A stretch of 8,563 nt of DNA from Clostridiaceae bacterium (GCA_904501895.1 CAJGCX010000074.1:1-8563); one strand, 5' to 3'; numbered from the stretch's first letter, positions 1 to 7,207 are shown. Numbers and translations are program-made. The notes: generated by a model not told the origin, from the sequence alone.

Positions 1-357
1 AGACACCACAAGCTTTGCATTTGTATCCTGACACATATATTCAATTCTCTCTGTCGGCAATTCCATATCAATAGGTAAATATGCAGCACCTGTTTTGAGT
101 ATGCCAAACAAGGCCGTCAAAAGACAGCTCTTTCTTGGAAGCATAAGGCCTACAATATCACCCTTACCGATTCCTTTTTCAATAAGGCTATGTGCTATTC
201 TGTTTGCTTCCTCATTTAACTCTCTGTATGATAACTTCTTATCTGTTGCAACAAGTGCAATCTTTTCAGGTGTTCTTTCTGCCTGTGCTTCAAACAACTC
301 ATGAATACACTTATCCTTTTCGTATTCTGCTGTTGTGTTATTGAAATCGTTAAGGAT
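1..357 (-). repeat. Start of A2, duplicated copy of the A1 start
   Basis: This stretch encodes residues 1409-1527 of the synthetase and aligns without gaps to residues 421-539 (2965-3321). By hand count about 75 of 119 residues are identical, with long identical runs such as ELNEEANRIAHS and IEKGIGKG. Nucleotide similarity is also obvious by eye, for example shared tttttcaataa and tgcaacaagtgc on the plus strand. This is the trace of an internal module duplication or of recombination between modules, not a mobile repeat. Confidence 0.85.
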
Positions 358-3300
358 TGTTTCTTTATCTTCTGTTGTTAAAACAGAAATGTCCTTGATG
401 AGTGTATCCTCATTAAGTGCTTGTGTAAGGATATTCATATATGATTTTATGTATTTTTCAATGGTTTCTTCTTTATATAATTCTGTTGAATATTCTGCTA
501 CAAGAACAAATTCATCTTCTCTAGGCAAAAGTTGGAACAACAATTCACATCTAGCAGTATTACCATATACAGGGAAAAGCTCGGCTTTTTTATCGCCAAG
601 AATCGGATGTGTCATTTCCTCACTCTGATATATGAACATAACATCATAGAGTGTTTTTTTACTGTCTGTTCTCTTAAGAAGCTCGTGCTGCGGATAATTC
701 TGATGACTGATTGCAATAACAGATTTTTCCTTAACCTCAATTGCAAACTCTTTAAATGTCTTTGTTCCTCCAGGTTGATTTCTCAAAGAAAGCGTATTAA
801 CGAGCATACCCCAGGTGTTGAGATACTTACTGCTTCTGCCACTTGATGGCACACCTACGCATATATCCTCATTTCCTGAATATTTGGAAAGAAGAATATT
901 GTAGCAAGCCATATAATAAGCATACGGAGTGATGTTTAACTCCTTGCACTTATCCATAATTTTGTTATAGATTTTAAGGCTTATGCGTTCAAAAACTCTT
1001 GCACCTGCAACACTAATGCTTTCAGACTTAGGATAGTCTGTATAAAGCTCAAGAACAGGCACTTCATCAAACTCATTAAGCCAATATTTCTCGTCTTCCT
1101 CCGTATATTTGTGCGTTACGGCAAAATCACCATACTGAACAGCTTCAGGTAATTCTCTGCCCATATAAAGCTCATTAAGCTCCCTATAGAAAATAGCAAC
1201 CGTGCTACCATCAGCAATTATATGGTGCATATCAACCATAACCATATTTTTATAACAGCCAACACGAATAAGCGGTGCTTTTGACAAGTCAAATGGTTTT
1301 ATAAAATCTTTTGGATTTTCACCATCAAGCTGTTCAACCACTACACAAAGCTTATCGTTTATTACCTGAACAATTTCACCATTTCTATTTTCAAAATGTA
1401 TTCTTAAGCCCTCGTGACGAGCAATCAACTTGTTTATCGCCACTTGAAGTCTGTGAACATCAACCTCTTCAGCCTTAAAAACACAAGGAATATTATATAA
1501 TGTAGAATCTGCGTTCATCATCTGCGGTGTATATATAGACATCTGAGCAGCAGTTGCAGGAAGAACAGATAAATATTCAATCTGCTCCTCATCAGTTACG
1601 ATTGTTCTGATTTCCTTTGCAAGAGATTGAATATCCTTTGATTCAAAGATTGTTTTTACATTTACTGTATAGTTGTTATTTTCCAACTCTGCAGTGAGCT
1701 CAATAGATTTGAGTGAATCTCCACCTAAATCAAAGAAATTATCAAGTATACTTACTTCTTCAACATTAAGGACAGCCTCAACACATTTAACAAGAATCTT
1801 TTCTTCTTCTGTTTCAGGTGCAACATATTCTGTTTCAGTAGAAATACTTTCAAGGTCAACCTCAGGAAGACTGTTTCTGCTGATTTTACCACTTGATGTA
1901 AGTGGCATTTCATCAAGATGAGTAAACACGTGTGGAATCATATATTTAGGCAATTTTGAAGAGAGAAGTGCTCTGAAATCAATCGCATTTGTTTTAGCAC
2001 CCGTGTAAAAAGCACATATAAACTGTCTGTCGTTTGAATCTGTTCTTACAACAACAGCACACTGAACCACGCCATCTATATTTGCGATAGCGTTTTCGAT
2101 TTCACCTAATTCAATTCTGAGACCATTAATTTTAACTTGGAAATCATTTCTTCCAACAAACATAAGATTTCCATCTTCGCACCAGTAAGCAAGGTCACCG
2201 GTTTTATAAAGCTTTCCACTGCCGAACGGATTATCGATAAATTTTTCTGCTGTAAGGTCAGGATTATTGAGATAACCAGCACAGACACCGTCACCCGCAA
2301 TACAAAGCTCACCTGTTACACCAATCGGCAACAAGTTTGTGTGTTTATCGACAATATATATCTGCACATTATCAATAGGAGCACCTATAGAAACAATATC
2401 ATCAGTGTCATTACAAGAGAACAGGTAGTCGACACAGCTAACGGTTGTTTCTGTTGGTCCATATTCATTATGAATCTCTATGTGCTTACCGAATTTTTCT
2501 AAAAACTCGATACAATCATTCTGGCGAAGTGATTCACCACCGGATATGAGATATTTCATATTGTTGAGAGCTTTACCCTCAATATGCTGAAGAATTATCT
2601 GCAAATGTGTTGGTGTTACCTTAATTGTATTAATTTCTTCGTTGTCGAAGATATCCTTAAGGTCACTTAACAAGCCATTATCGTAAAAATATGATGTACC
2701 GCCTGTTACTAACGGAAGAAAATATGAAGGTACAGACAAGTCAACGCTTGTTGATGTGAAAAATGGCATATTTATAGACTCATCACCATAAATGCTCATC
2801 AACGCAGACATATACCAGCATATATTTTTATGCTGAATCATTGCACCCTTCGGAGTGCCTGTACTACCTGATGTGTAAATACAATAGCATAAATCGTCAC
2901 CTGATATTTTTATATCAGGATTTTTTTTGTATAAATTTTTAAGGAAATCATCGAAATTTTCTTCAGTGATACAAATCTTTGCTTTGCTGTCTGATAATAT
3001 TTGTTCAATTCTTTCCTGTGGATGAGTTGCATCAAAAGGCAGATATGCTGCACCTGATTTAAGAATACCAAGCAAGGAAACCATAAACTTGCTTGTTCTT
3101 GAAAGTTTAATTCCGACAATATTGCCTTTGCCTATACCTTTTTCAATAAAGCTATGAGCAATTCGGTTTGCTTCTTCGTTAAGTTCTTTGTATGTAAGTG
3201 TTCTATCACTTGCAACAAGTGCTACCTTATCAGGTGTTTTTTCAACCTGTTCTTCAAACAACTTATGGATGCACTTATCCTTTGCATATTCTACTTGTGT

Positions 3301-4581
3301 ATCGTTGAATTCGTTCAGAATCTTTTCTTTTTCTTCTGCTGAAACCATTTCAAGTTCATAAATATTTGTATCCGGATTTGCAATAGCATCTTCTAACAAT
3401 GCAAATATTGAAGCTTGCATGCTTTTGATTTCTTCTTCATTAAACACAGATGTTCTGAAACAAATTACAAGATTTTGCTGCTCATTATTAAAACTTTGCA
3501 AATGGAATTCTAATGGAACAGAAAGGTTTTCACTATATGGAAGGATTATCTTATAGTCGTCATTAGGCTCAAATTCAAGAACATCCGCAACAACATCAAA
3601 CAAAGCGTTAACCGGTTTGTTTTCTTCTTTCAACATTTCTTTCATATCGTGCTGTGTGAATTTTTGATGTCTGAAAATATTCATCCATGAGTCTTGAATG
3701 TGTTGCGCATTTGCAAGGAAAGAATCTGCTTGTAAATTAACTACAAGTGGTACGATATGCATATACAAACCAACAGTATTAAGCTCTGATTGCGTGGTTC
3801 GGTTTAATACAGGAACACCTATTGTAAAGCTCTCAACATCATATTTTCTGTTAATGTAAGTTGCATAAACAGTATTGAAAAAAGATGCTGTAGAAATATC
3901 ATATTCTGTACAGAATTCTTTTATTTTTTCGTAAAGAGAGGAAGGAAACGGAATCATCAATTCCGATGAAGAAAAATCAAACTTTGTATTCTGGACAGAA
4001 AAAATATCACATGCCGGATTTGAACTGAATTGATTTTTCCAGAATTCTTTGTCACGAAGAAAACGTTTTGAATTTTTATGCTTTTCCTCTTTTTCAATAT
4101 ATTCGCTATATCGTTCAGTTGACGGGATGTAGTCCGGATTCTGTAAAAACTCATTAATTTGCTTTGCCATAACAAAGCCACTGAATCCATCCACCACGAT
4201 GTGGTGAGCACATATCATAACACCAGAGGTTGTTGGTGTCTGGAAAATAATGCAGTTAATTAATCTGCCATAAAAATCCATACTTGTGTTCAAGAACTCT
4301 CTTGCCTTGTCCATTAATTCTTCTTCTGAATTAACTTTTACGAGAGGATAATATTCATATGTAAAATCTTCAACAAAAGTAACAACGCCATCATCAGTTT
4401 CTCTAAATTTAACACGAATACTGTCATTAGCTTTTACAAGCCTGTTATATGCATCGTTAATCTGCTCATAAGTATATACTTTTGGAAACATCTCAAGCAC
4501 ACTTTGATTCCACAGAGTGCTGTCAAGAGTAATGTTTTTAGTATAGAAATTTAATTGGGAAGATGTAAGTTTAAAATCCAT
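1..4581 (-). CDS. Nonribosomal peptide synthetase, C-A-PCP-C-A(partial), 3' end outside window
   Basis: This is a multimodular peptide synthetase that activates amino acids as adenylates, holds them as thioesters on carrier domains and condenses them. One open frame of 1527 codons runs from the ATG at 4581 to the window edge without a stop. Domains by residue: C1 about 1-420, with an intact HHIVVDG catalytic motif at 126-132; A1 about 421-910, with the P-loop YTSGSTGTPKG at 569-579, YGPTE at 707-711, YKTGDLA, and the catalytic Lys899 in SSGKIS; PCP1 with GGDSL and phosphopantetheine Ser956; C2 from about 1000, with HHIIADG at 1119-1125; A2 from 1409, cut after its GAAYLPID motif. There is no epimerase between PCP1 and C2, so an L residue is expected at position one. 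Starting with a C domain and no loading module implies an acyl group delivered in trans, which fits the divergent ligase and carrier genes. The start is fixed by a strong Shine-Dalgarno site. The release domain (thioesterase or reductase) cannot be seen. Confidence is very high for the class and moderate for the acyl-peptide role. Confidence 0.97.
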   Translation of the reverse strand, partial: MDFKLTSSQLNFYTKNITLDSTLWNQSVLEMFPKVYTYEQINDAYNRLVKANDSIRVKFRETDDGVVTFVEDFTYEYYPLVKVNSEEELMDKAREFLNTSMDFYGRLINCIIFQTPTTSGVMICAHHIVVDGFSGFVMAKQINEFLQNPDYIPSTERYSEYIEKEEKHKNSKRFLRDKEFWKNQFSSNPACDIFSVQNTKFDFSSSELMIPFPSSLYEKIKEFCTEYDISTASFFNTVYATYINRKYDVESFTIGVPVLNRTTQSELNTVGLYMHIVPLVVNLQADSFLANAQHIQDSWMNIFRHQKFTQHDMKEMLKEENKPVNALFDVVADVLEFEPNDDYKIILPYSENLSVPLEFHLQSFNNEQQNLVICFRTSVFNEEEIKSMQASIFALLEDAIANPDTNIYELEMVSAEEKEKILNEFNDTQVEYAKDKCIHKLFEEQVEKTPDKVALVASDRTLTYKELNEEANRIAHSFIEKGIGKGNIVGIKLSRTSKFMVSLLGILKSGAAYLPFDATHPQERIEQILSDSKAKICITEENFDDFLKNLYKKNPDIKISGDDLCYCIYTSGSTGTPKGAMIQHKNICWYMSALMSIYGDESINMPFFTSTSVDLSVPSYFLPLVTGGTSYFYDNGLLSDLKDIFDNEEINTIKVTPTHLQIILQHIEGKALNNMKYLISGGESLRQNDCIEFLEKFGKHIEIHNEYGPTETTVSCVDYLFSCNDTDDIVSIGAPIDNVQIYIVDKHTNLLPIGVTGELCIAGDGVCAGYLNNPDLTAEKFIDNPFGSGKLYKTGDLAYWCEDGNLMFVGRNDFQVKINGLRIELGEIENAIANIDGVVQCAVVVRTDSNDRQFICAFYTGAKTNAIDFRALLSSKLPKYMIPHVFTHLDEMPLTSSGKISRNSLPEVDLESISTETEYVAPETEEEKILVKCVEAVLNVEEVSILDNFFDLGGDSLKSIELTAELENNNYTVNVKTIFESKDIQSLAKEIRTIVTDEEQIEYLSVLPATAAQMSIYTPQMMNADSTLYNIPCVFKAEEVDVHRLQVAINKLIARHEGLRIHFENRNGEIVQVINDKLCVVVEQLDGENPKDFIKPFDLSKAPLIRVGCYKNMVMVDMHHIIADGSTVAIFYRELNELYMGRELPEAVQYGDFAVTHKYTEEDEKYWLNEFDEVPVLELYTDYPKSESISVAGARVFERISLKIYNKIMDKCKELNITPYAYYMACYNILLSKYSGNEDICVGVPSSGRSSKYLNTWGMLVNTLSLRNQPGGTKTFKEFAIEVKEKSVIAISHQNYPQHELLKRTDSKKTLYDVMFIYQSEEMTHPILGDKKAELFPVYGNTARCELLFQLLPREDEFVLVAEYSTELYKEETIEKYIKSYMNILTQALNEDTLIKDISVLTTEDKETILNDFNNTTAEYEKDKCIHELFEAQAERTPEKIALVATDKKLSYRELNEEANRIAHSLIEKGIGKGDIVGLMLPRKSCLLTALFGILKTGAAYLPIDMELPTERIEYMCQDTNAKLVVS
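2965..3321 (-). repeat. Start of A1, duplicated copy of the A2 start
   Basis: This is the partner of the segment at 1-357. It encodes residues 421-539, the end of the C-A linker and the N-terminal part of A1 through its GAAYLPFD motif. Similarity is strongest from the linker through the IEKGIGKG run and weakens towards the part of the A domain that shapes substrate choice. Confidence 0.85.
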
Positions 4582-4588
4582 TTTTTAA

Positions 4589-4597
4589 CCTTCTCCT
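4589..4597 (-). promoter_or_regulatory. Shine-Dalgarno site of the NRPS gene
   Basis: The minus strand reads AGGAGAAGG seven bases before the ATG at 4581. It is a strong, well-spaced ribosome binding site that decides the start; no upstream in-frame ATG has comparable support. Confidence 0.85.
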
Positions 4598-4641
4598 AAA
4601 CACTAAAAAATAATTAGATGCAATAAACTACAGTTATCATA

Positions 4642-4670
4642 ATTATATCTAATATATCTTATAATGTCAA
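4642..4670 (-). promoter_or_regulatory. Consensus sigma-A promoter for the NRPS gene
   Basis: On the minus strand there is an exact TTGACA (-35, plus coordinates 4665-4670), a 17-base spacer and an exact TATAAT (-10, 4642-4647). Transcription would begin near 4635, leaving a leader of roughly 54 bases before the NRPS ATG. Both hexamers match the housekeeping consensus at all twelve positions. Confidence 0.85.
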
Positions 4671-4747
4671 CAAATTAAGAGAACACCAAGAATAGTAATA
4701 TCTGTTATTTACCAAGTGTTTAATCATCTAATTTATGGAAATAAGAC

Positions 4748-4776
4748 TTGAAAAAAACTGTTTTTTAATATATAAT
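4748..4776 (+). promoter_or_regulatory. Sigma-A promoter for the ligase-ACP-panD operon
   Basis: TTGAAA (-35, 4748-4753) is followed by a 17-base spacer and an exact TATAAT (-10, 4771-4776), eleven of twelve consensus positions. The expected start is near 4783, giving a short leader of about 33 bases with no room for a riboswitch. Confidence 0.85.
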
Positions 4777-4804
4777 ATTAGAATAATAAATTTTTAATAC
4801 TTTT

Positions 4805-4811
4805 GAGGTGG
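4805..4811 (+). promoter_or_regulatory. Shine-Dalgarno site of the acyl ligase
   Basis: GAGGTGG lies four bases before the ATG at 4816. It is a strong site on slightly short spacing and supports this start. Confidence 0.75.
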
Positions 4812-4815
4812 AAAA

Positions 4816-6531
4816 ATGAAAAGAACACCTAACATCTGGAGTTCACATCACGGCAAAGATAATTTCATACCCGAATATCCCGATTGTTCTATGTTTTCTT
4901 TCATGGAAAAAACAAAAAACAAACACCCTGATTTTACGGCTTTGGAGTTTCAAAATAACAAGTTATCATTTTCAGAAATGTTTGCTCAAATTGAATTGAT
5001 TGCTCAATCTCTTTTGGCAAGTGGCGTAAAAAAAGGTGACCATGTTTCAGTTGTTGCACCTAACACACCACAAGCAGTTAATATGGTATATGCAATAAAC
5101 CGTATCGGTGCAATTGCAAATATGATTCATCCTCTGCTTTCACAAGGAGAAATCAAGCTACTCGTTGAAAACGTTAACAGCGTAGCCTTATTGACTTTCG
5201 ATTTGGTATACCCTAAAATTGCTGAAATCGAGTGGAAAAGCCCATGTAATCCACTTATGATTATTGCTCATATTTCTGATGCGCTTCCTTTTTACATTAA
5301 ACCTATCTACAAACTTAAAGCAGAAAAGAAAATAAGCTACAAGCCAAACCATAACACTATAGAATGGAAGGATTTTATCAAAAAGGGAAAAATAAGAAAA
5401 GAACCTCTTCCTGTTGATGAGGGTAAGGGTGAGGATGTTGCAGTTATTCTTTACAGTGGTGGTACAACAGGTCTCCCTAAAGGTGTTATGCTCCAGAACT
5501 TTGCCTTTAACGCTATGGCGGTTCAATCTTCAGAAATCAAACCTCTTGATACAAAGGACACAGCCGGAAAACGCGTACTTGCACTTATGCCTGTATTCCA
5601 TGGTTTTGGACTTGCTATGTGTATTCACGTAATGCTTTCTTTTGGTTGCCATCTTTTCTTAGTGCCAAAATTCGATTACAAAGCATGTGCAAAGTTGATT
5701 TTCAAGAAAAAACTCAATTACATTTATGCTGTTCCTGCTTTATATGAAGCATTATCAAGAACTGAGGAAATTGAAAATGCTGACCTGTCATTTATGGAAA
5801 TGGTTGCTGTTGGTGGTGACAAGTGCGATAAAAAACTTATTGCCCGTATGAATAAATATCTCGAAAAAGGTCATTCAAACGCACGCTTGATGGATGCTTA
5901 TGGACTTACAGAAACTGTATCCGGTGCAATTATTAATCCTTTCTTCGGAATGAAAGAAGATAGTATCGGACTTCCTTTCCCTGATAACGAAGTTAAAATC
6001 GTTAAATTTGGAACACAAGAAGAATTACCGGTAGGCGAAGATGGCGAAATCTGCATTTCAGGTCCTACACGAATGCTGGGTTATTATAATAACGAAGAAG
6101 AAACTGCTCGTGTTATACAAAAACACGAAGACGGAAAAGTATGGGTGCACACCGGTGATATTGGCCACGTAGACGAAGACGGTTATGTTTTTTATGGTCA
6201 AAGACATTCTCGAATGATTATCGTTGCAGGTAATAATGTGTATCCGACTCAAATCGAAAACGTTATTAATCAGTGCGATGACGTTAACACTTCTTGCGTA
6301 ATTGGAGTTACAGGTCGTGCATCAGTTCAAAAAATCGTTGCTGTTGTTCAACCTACAAGCATGGATATTGACCTTGAAAAACTTTGTAAGGAAATTGCTA
6401 ACGTATGCGAAAAAAATGTTGCTGACTATGCAAGACCACAAGAAATTGTTTTCAGAGAAGAAATGCCAAAAACTGCCATGGGCAAAGTCAGCTTTAAAAA
6501 ATTAATTGAAGAAATGGAAGGAAAAAAATAA
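4816..6531 (+). CDS. AMP-forming fatty-acyl ligase (acyl-ACP/acyl-CoA synthetase type)
   Basis: This is an ANL-superfamily enzyme that makes an acyl-adenylate from a carboxylic acid and ATP, then passes the acyl group to a thiol. The 571-residue protein has all the core motifs: P-loop YSGGTTGLPKG at 213-223, YGLTE at 362-366, the ribose-binding Asp448 in HTGDIG, the hinge region GQRHSRMI at 461-468, GNNVYP just after it, and the C-terminal catalytic Lys557 in TAMGKVS. Length and motifs fit a long/medium-chain acyl-activating enzyme. It starts an operon: the carrier protein follows after three bases and panD after that. Set opposite an NRPS that opens with a C domain, its likely job is to load a fatty acid onto that carrier to start acyl-peptide synthesis. 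Whether the acceptor is the ACP (as in FAAL/acyl-ACP synthetases) or free CoA cannot be settled by reading; the neighbouring ACP favours the first. Chain length is unknown. Confidence 0.93.
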   Translation: MKRTPNIWSSHHGKDNFIPEYPDCSMFSFMEKTKNKHPDFTALEFQNNKLSFSEMFAQIELIAQSLLASGVKKGDHVSVVAPNTPQAVNMVYAINRIGAIANMIHPLLSQGEIKLLVENVNSVALLTFDLVYPKIAEIEWKSPCNPLMIIAHISDALPFYIKPIYKLKAEKKISYKPNHNTIEWKDFIKKGKIRKEPLPVDEGKGEDVAVILYSGGTTGLPKGVMLQNFAFNAMAVQSSEIKPLDTKDTAGKRVLALMPVFHGFGLAMCIHVMLSFGCHLFLVPKFDYKACAKLIFKKKLNYIYAVPALYEALSRTEEIENADLSFMEMVAVGGDKCDKKLIARMNKYLEKGHSNARLMDAYGLTETVSGAIINPFFGMKEDSIGLPFPDNEVKIVKFGTQEELPVGEDGEICISGPTRMLGYYNNEEETARVIQKHEDGKVWVHTGDIGHVDEDGYVFYGQRHSRMIIVAGNNVYPTQIENVINQCDDVNTSCVIGVTGRASVQKIVAVVQPTSMDIDLEKLCKEIANVCEKNVADYARPQEIVFREEMPKTAMGKVSFKKLIEEMEGKK

Positions 6532-6534
6532 ACC

Positions 6535-6762
6535 ATGTTTGAACGTATCTTAAAAGTATTTACCGAGGTTACCGGTGTAGAAAACCCGGATATAACACCT
6601 AAAACTAAAATTAATAAAATTCCAGAGCTTTCATCTTTAGGTGTTGTTCAGCTTATCTGTGGTCTTGAGGATGAATTTGATGTAGAAATTCCAAATTCTG
6701 TTCTTAAAAAAATCAAGACAGTTGGCGACGTTGTTAAGTTCCTCGAAAAAAATGCAGACTAA
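6535..6762 (+). CDS. Free-standing acyl carrier protein
   Basis: This 75-residue single-domain carrier aligns along its whole length with bacterial acyl carrier proteins. SSLGVVQL at 33-40 stands where DSLDxVEL is usual, followed by the acidic helix LEDEFDVEIP and a C-terminal TVGDVVKFL helix. Ser34 is the predicted phosphopantetheine site. The residue just before it, almost always Asp in carrier proteins, is Ser33 here. The gene lies three bases after the ligase stop, and its best Shine-Dalgarno, GGAAGG at 6516-6521 inside the ligase, sits thirteen bases from the ATG, so translational coupling is likely. It probably receives the acyl group from the ligase and presents it to C1 of the divergent NRPS. 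It is not in a fatty-acid synthesis operon, which argues against it being the housekeeping ACP. Confidence 0.92.
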   Translation: MFERILKVFTEVTGVENPDITPKTKINKIPELSSLGVVQLICGLEDEFDVEIPNSVLKKIKTVGDVVKFLEKNAD

Positions 6763-6768
6763 AGAGGT
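6763..6768 (+). promoter_or_regulatory. Shine-Dalgarno site of panD
   Basis: AGAGGT begins immediately after the carrier-protein stop codon and ends six bases before the panD ATG at 6775, so panD has its own ribosome site within the shared transcript. Confidence 0.7.
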
Positions 6769-6774
6769 ATCTAA

Positions 6775-7158
6775 ATGTATTTAAATATGTTAAAAAGCAA
6801 AATTCATCGTGCTACCGTTACTCAATCAGACTTAAATTATGTTGGTAGTATCACAATTGACAAGGCTTTGATGGATGCTGCAGGATTACTCGAATATGAA
6901 AAGGTGCAGATTGCTGATATTGACAACGGCAACAGATTTGAAACCTACATAATTGCAGGTGAAGAAAACAGTGGTTGCATCTGCCTTAACGGTGCTGCTG
7001 CAAAATGTGTTGAGGTTGGTGATAAGGTGATTATTATGGCCTATGCGCAGATGACACCGGAAGAAAATGAAAACCATTATCCAAAGGTTGTTTTCGTCAA
7101 CGACAACAACGAAATTACAGAGGTTGTAAATTACGAAAAGCACGGAGAAATCAAATAA
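6775..7158 (+). CDS. panD: Aspartate 1-decarboxylase (pyruvoyl enzyme)
   Basis: PanD converts L-aspartate to beta-alanine and CO2 in the cytoplasm. Beta-alanine is a precursor of pantothenate, CoA and the phosphopantetheine arm of carrier proteins. At 127 residues it has the normal length. The self-cleavage site Gly24-Ser25, which makes the pyruvoyl cofactor, is intact in YVGS. The family residues Lys9, His11, Arg12, Tyr22, Arg54, Thr57, Tyr58 and Asn72 (in LNGAAA) are all at their standard numbers, so it should be active. It begins twelve bases after the carrier-protein stop, has no separate promoter, and is followed by a terminator, so it is the last gene of the ligase-ACP operon. No panB or panC is adjacent, which is unusual for a pantothenate gene. 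Its place in a peptide-synthetase locus may mean supply of phosphopantetheine precursor or of beta-alanine itself; both are inferences. Confidence 0.97.
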   Translation: MYLNMLKSKIHRATVTQSDLNYVGSITIDKALMDAAGLLEYEKVQIADIDNGNRFETYIIAGEENSGCICLNGAAAKCVEVGDKVIIMAYAQMTPEENENHYPKVVFVNDNNEITEVVNYEKHGEIK

Positions 7159-7171
7159 ACATCAAGTTATT

Positions 7172-7207
7172 AAGCAGTTGCTTTCGGGCAGCTGCTTTTC
7201 TATTATT
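7172..7207 (+). terminator. Rho-independent terminator after panD
   Basis: The arms AAGCAGTTGC (7172-7181) and GCAGCTGCTT (7188-7197) pair over ten bases with a single G-T wobble around a six-base loop. A T-rich tail follows. It begins thirteen bases after the panD stop and ends the ligase-ACP-panD transcript. Confidence 0.88.

Larger units (their letters stand above)
4582..4815. promoter_or_regulatory. Divergent intergenic control region with widely spaced inverted repeat
   Basis: This very AT-rich gap separates the two divergent transcription units. It holds one outward-facing promoter for each side. AATTAGATG at 4612-4620 recurs as its complement CATCTAATT at 4725-4733, and the similarity continues loosely into flanking TAAAC/GTTTA. 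The two arms lie on either side of the NRPS promoter. They may be binding sites for a shared regulator, but such short AT-rich matches can arise by chance. I see no coding sequence, RNA gene or terminator here. Confidence 0.4.

Noticed and set aside
95..3342. Several plus-strand open frames of 60-120 codons across the left half (for example 335-628 and 2137-2502)
   Set aside because: They lie antisense to the continuous 1527-codon NRPS frame, have low-complexity Ser/Leu/Phe-rich sequences and show no ribosome sites or recognisable motifs.
3957..4211. Minus-strand open frame of 84 codons inside the NRPS gene
   Set aside because: It is a shadow frame of the C1 domain, overlapping the HHIVVDG region in the wrong frame, with no independent start signals.
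4684..4717. ACCAAG occurring twice in the intergenic gap as a possible direct-repeat operator
   Set aside because: It is only six bases long with dissimilar flanks in an AT-rich stretch, so chance is an adequate explanation.
5188..5526. Minus-strand open frame of 112 codons inside the acyl ligase
   Set aside because: It lies antisense to the P-loop region of a well-supported gene, and its Phe/Asn/Arg-rich sequence has no family resemblance.
6178..6200. Arg466 where many ANL enzymes have Asp at the hinge (GQRHSRMI)
   Set aside because: Many Firmicute acyl-activating enzymes carry a KRMI/SRMI version followed by NVYP, so this looks like normal family variation rather than a defect.
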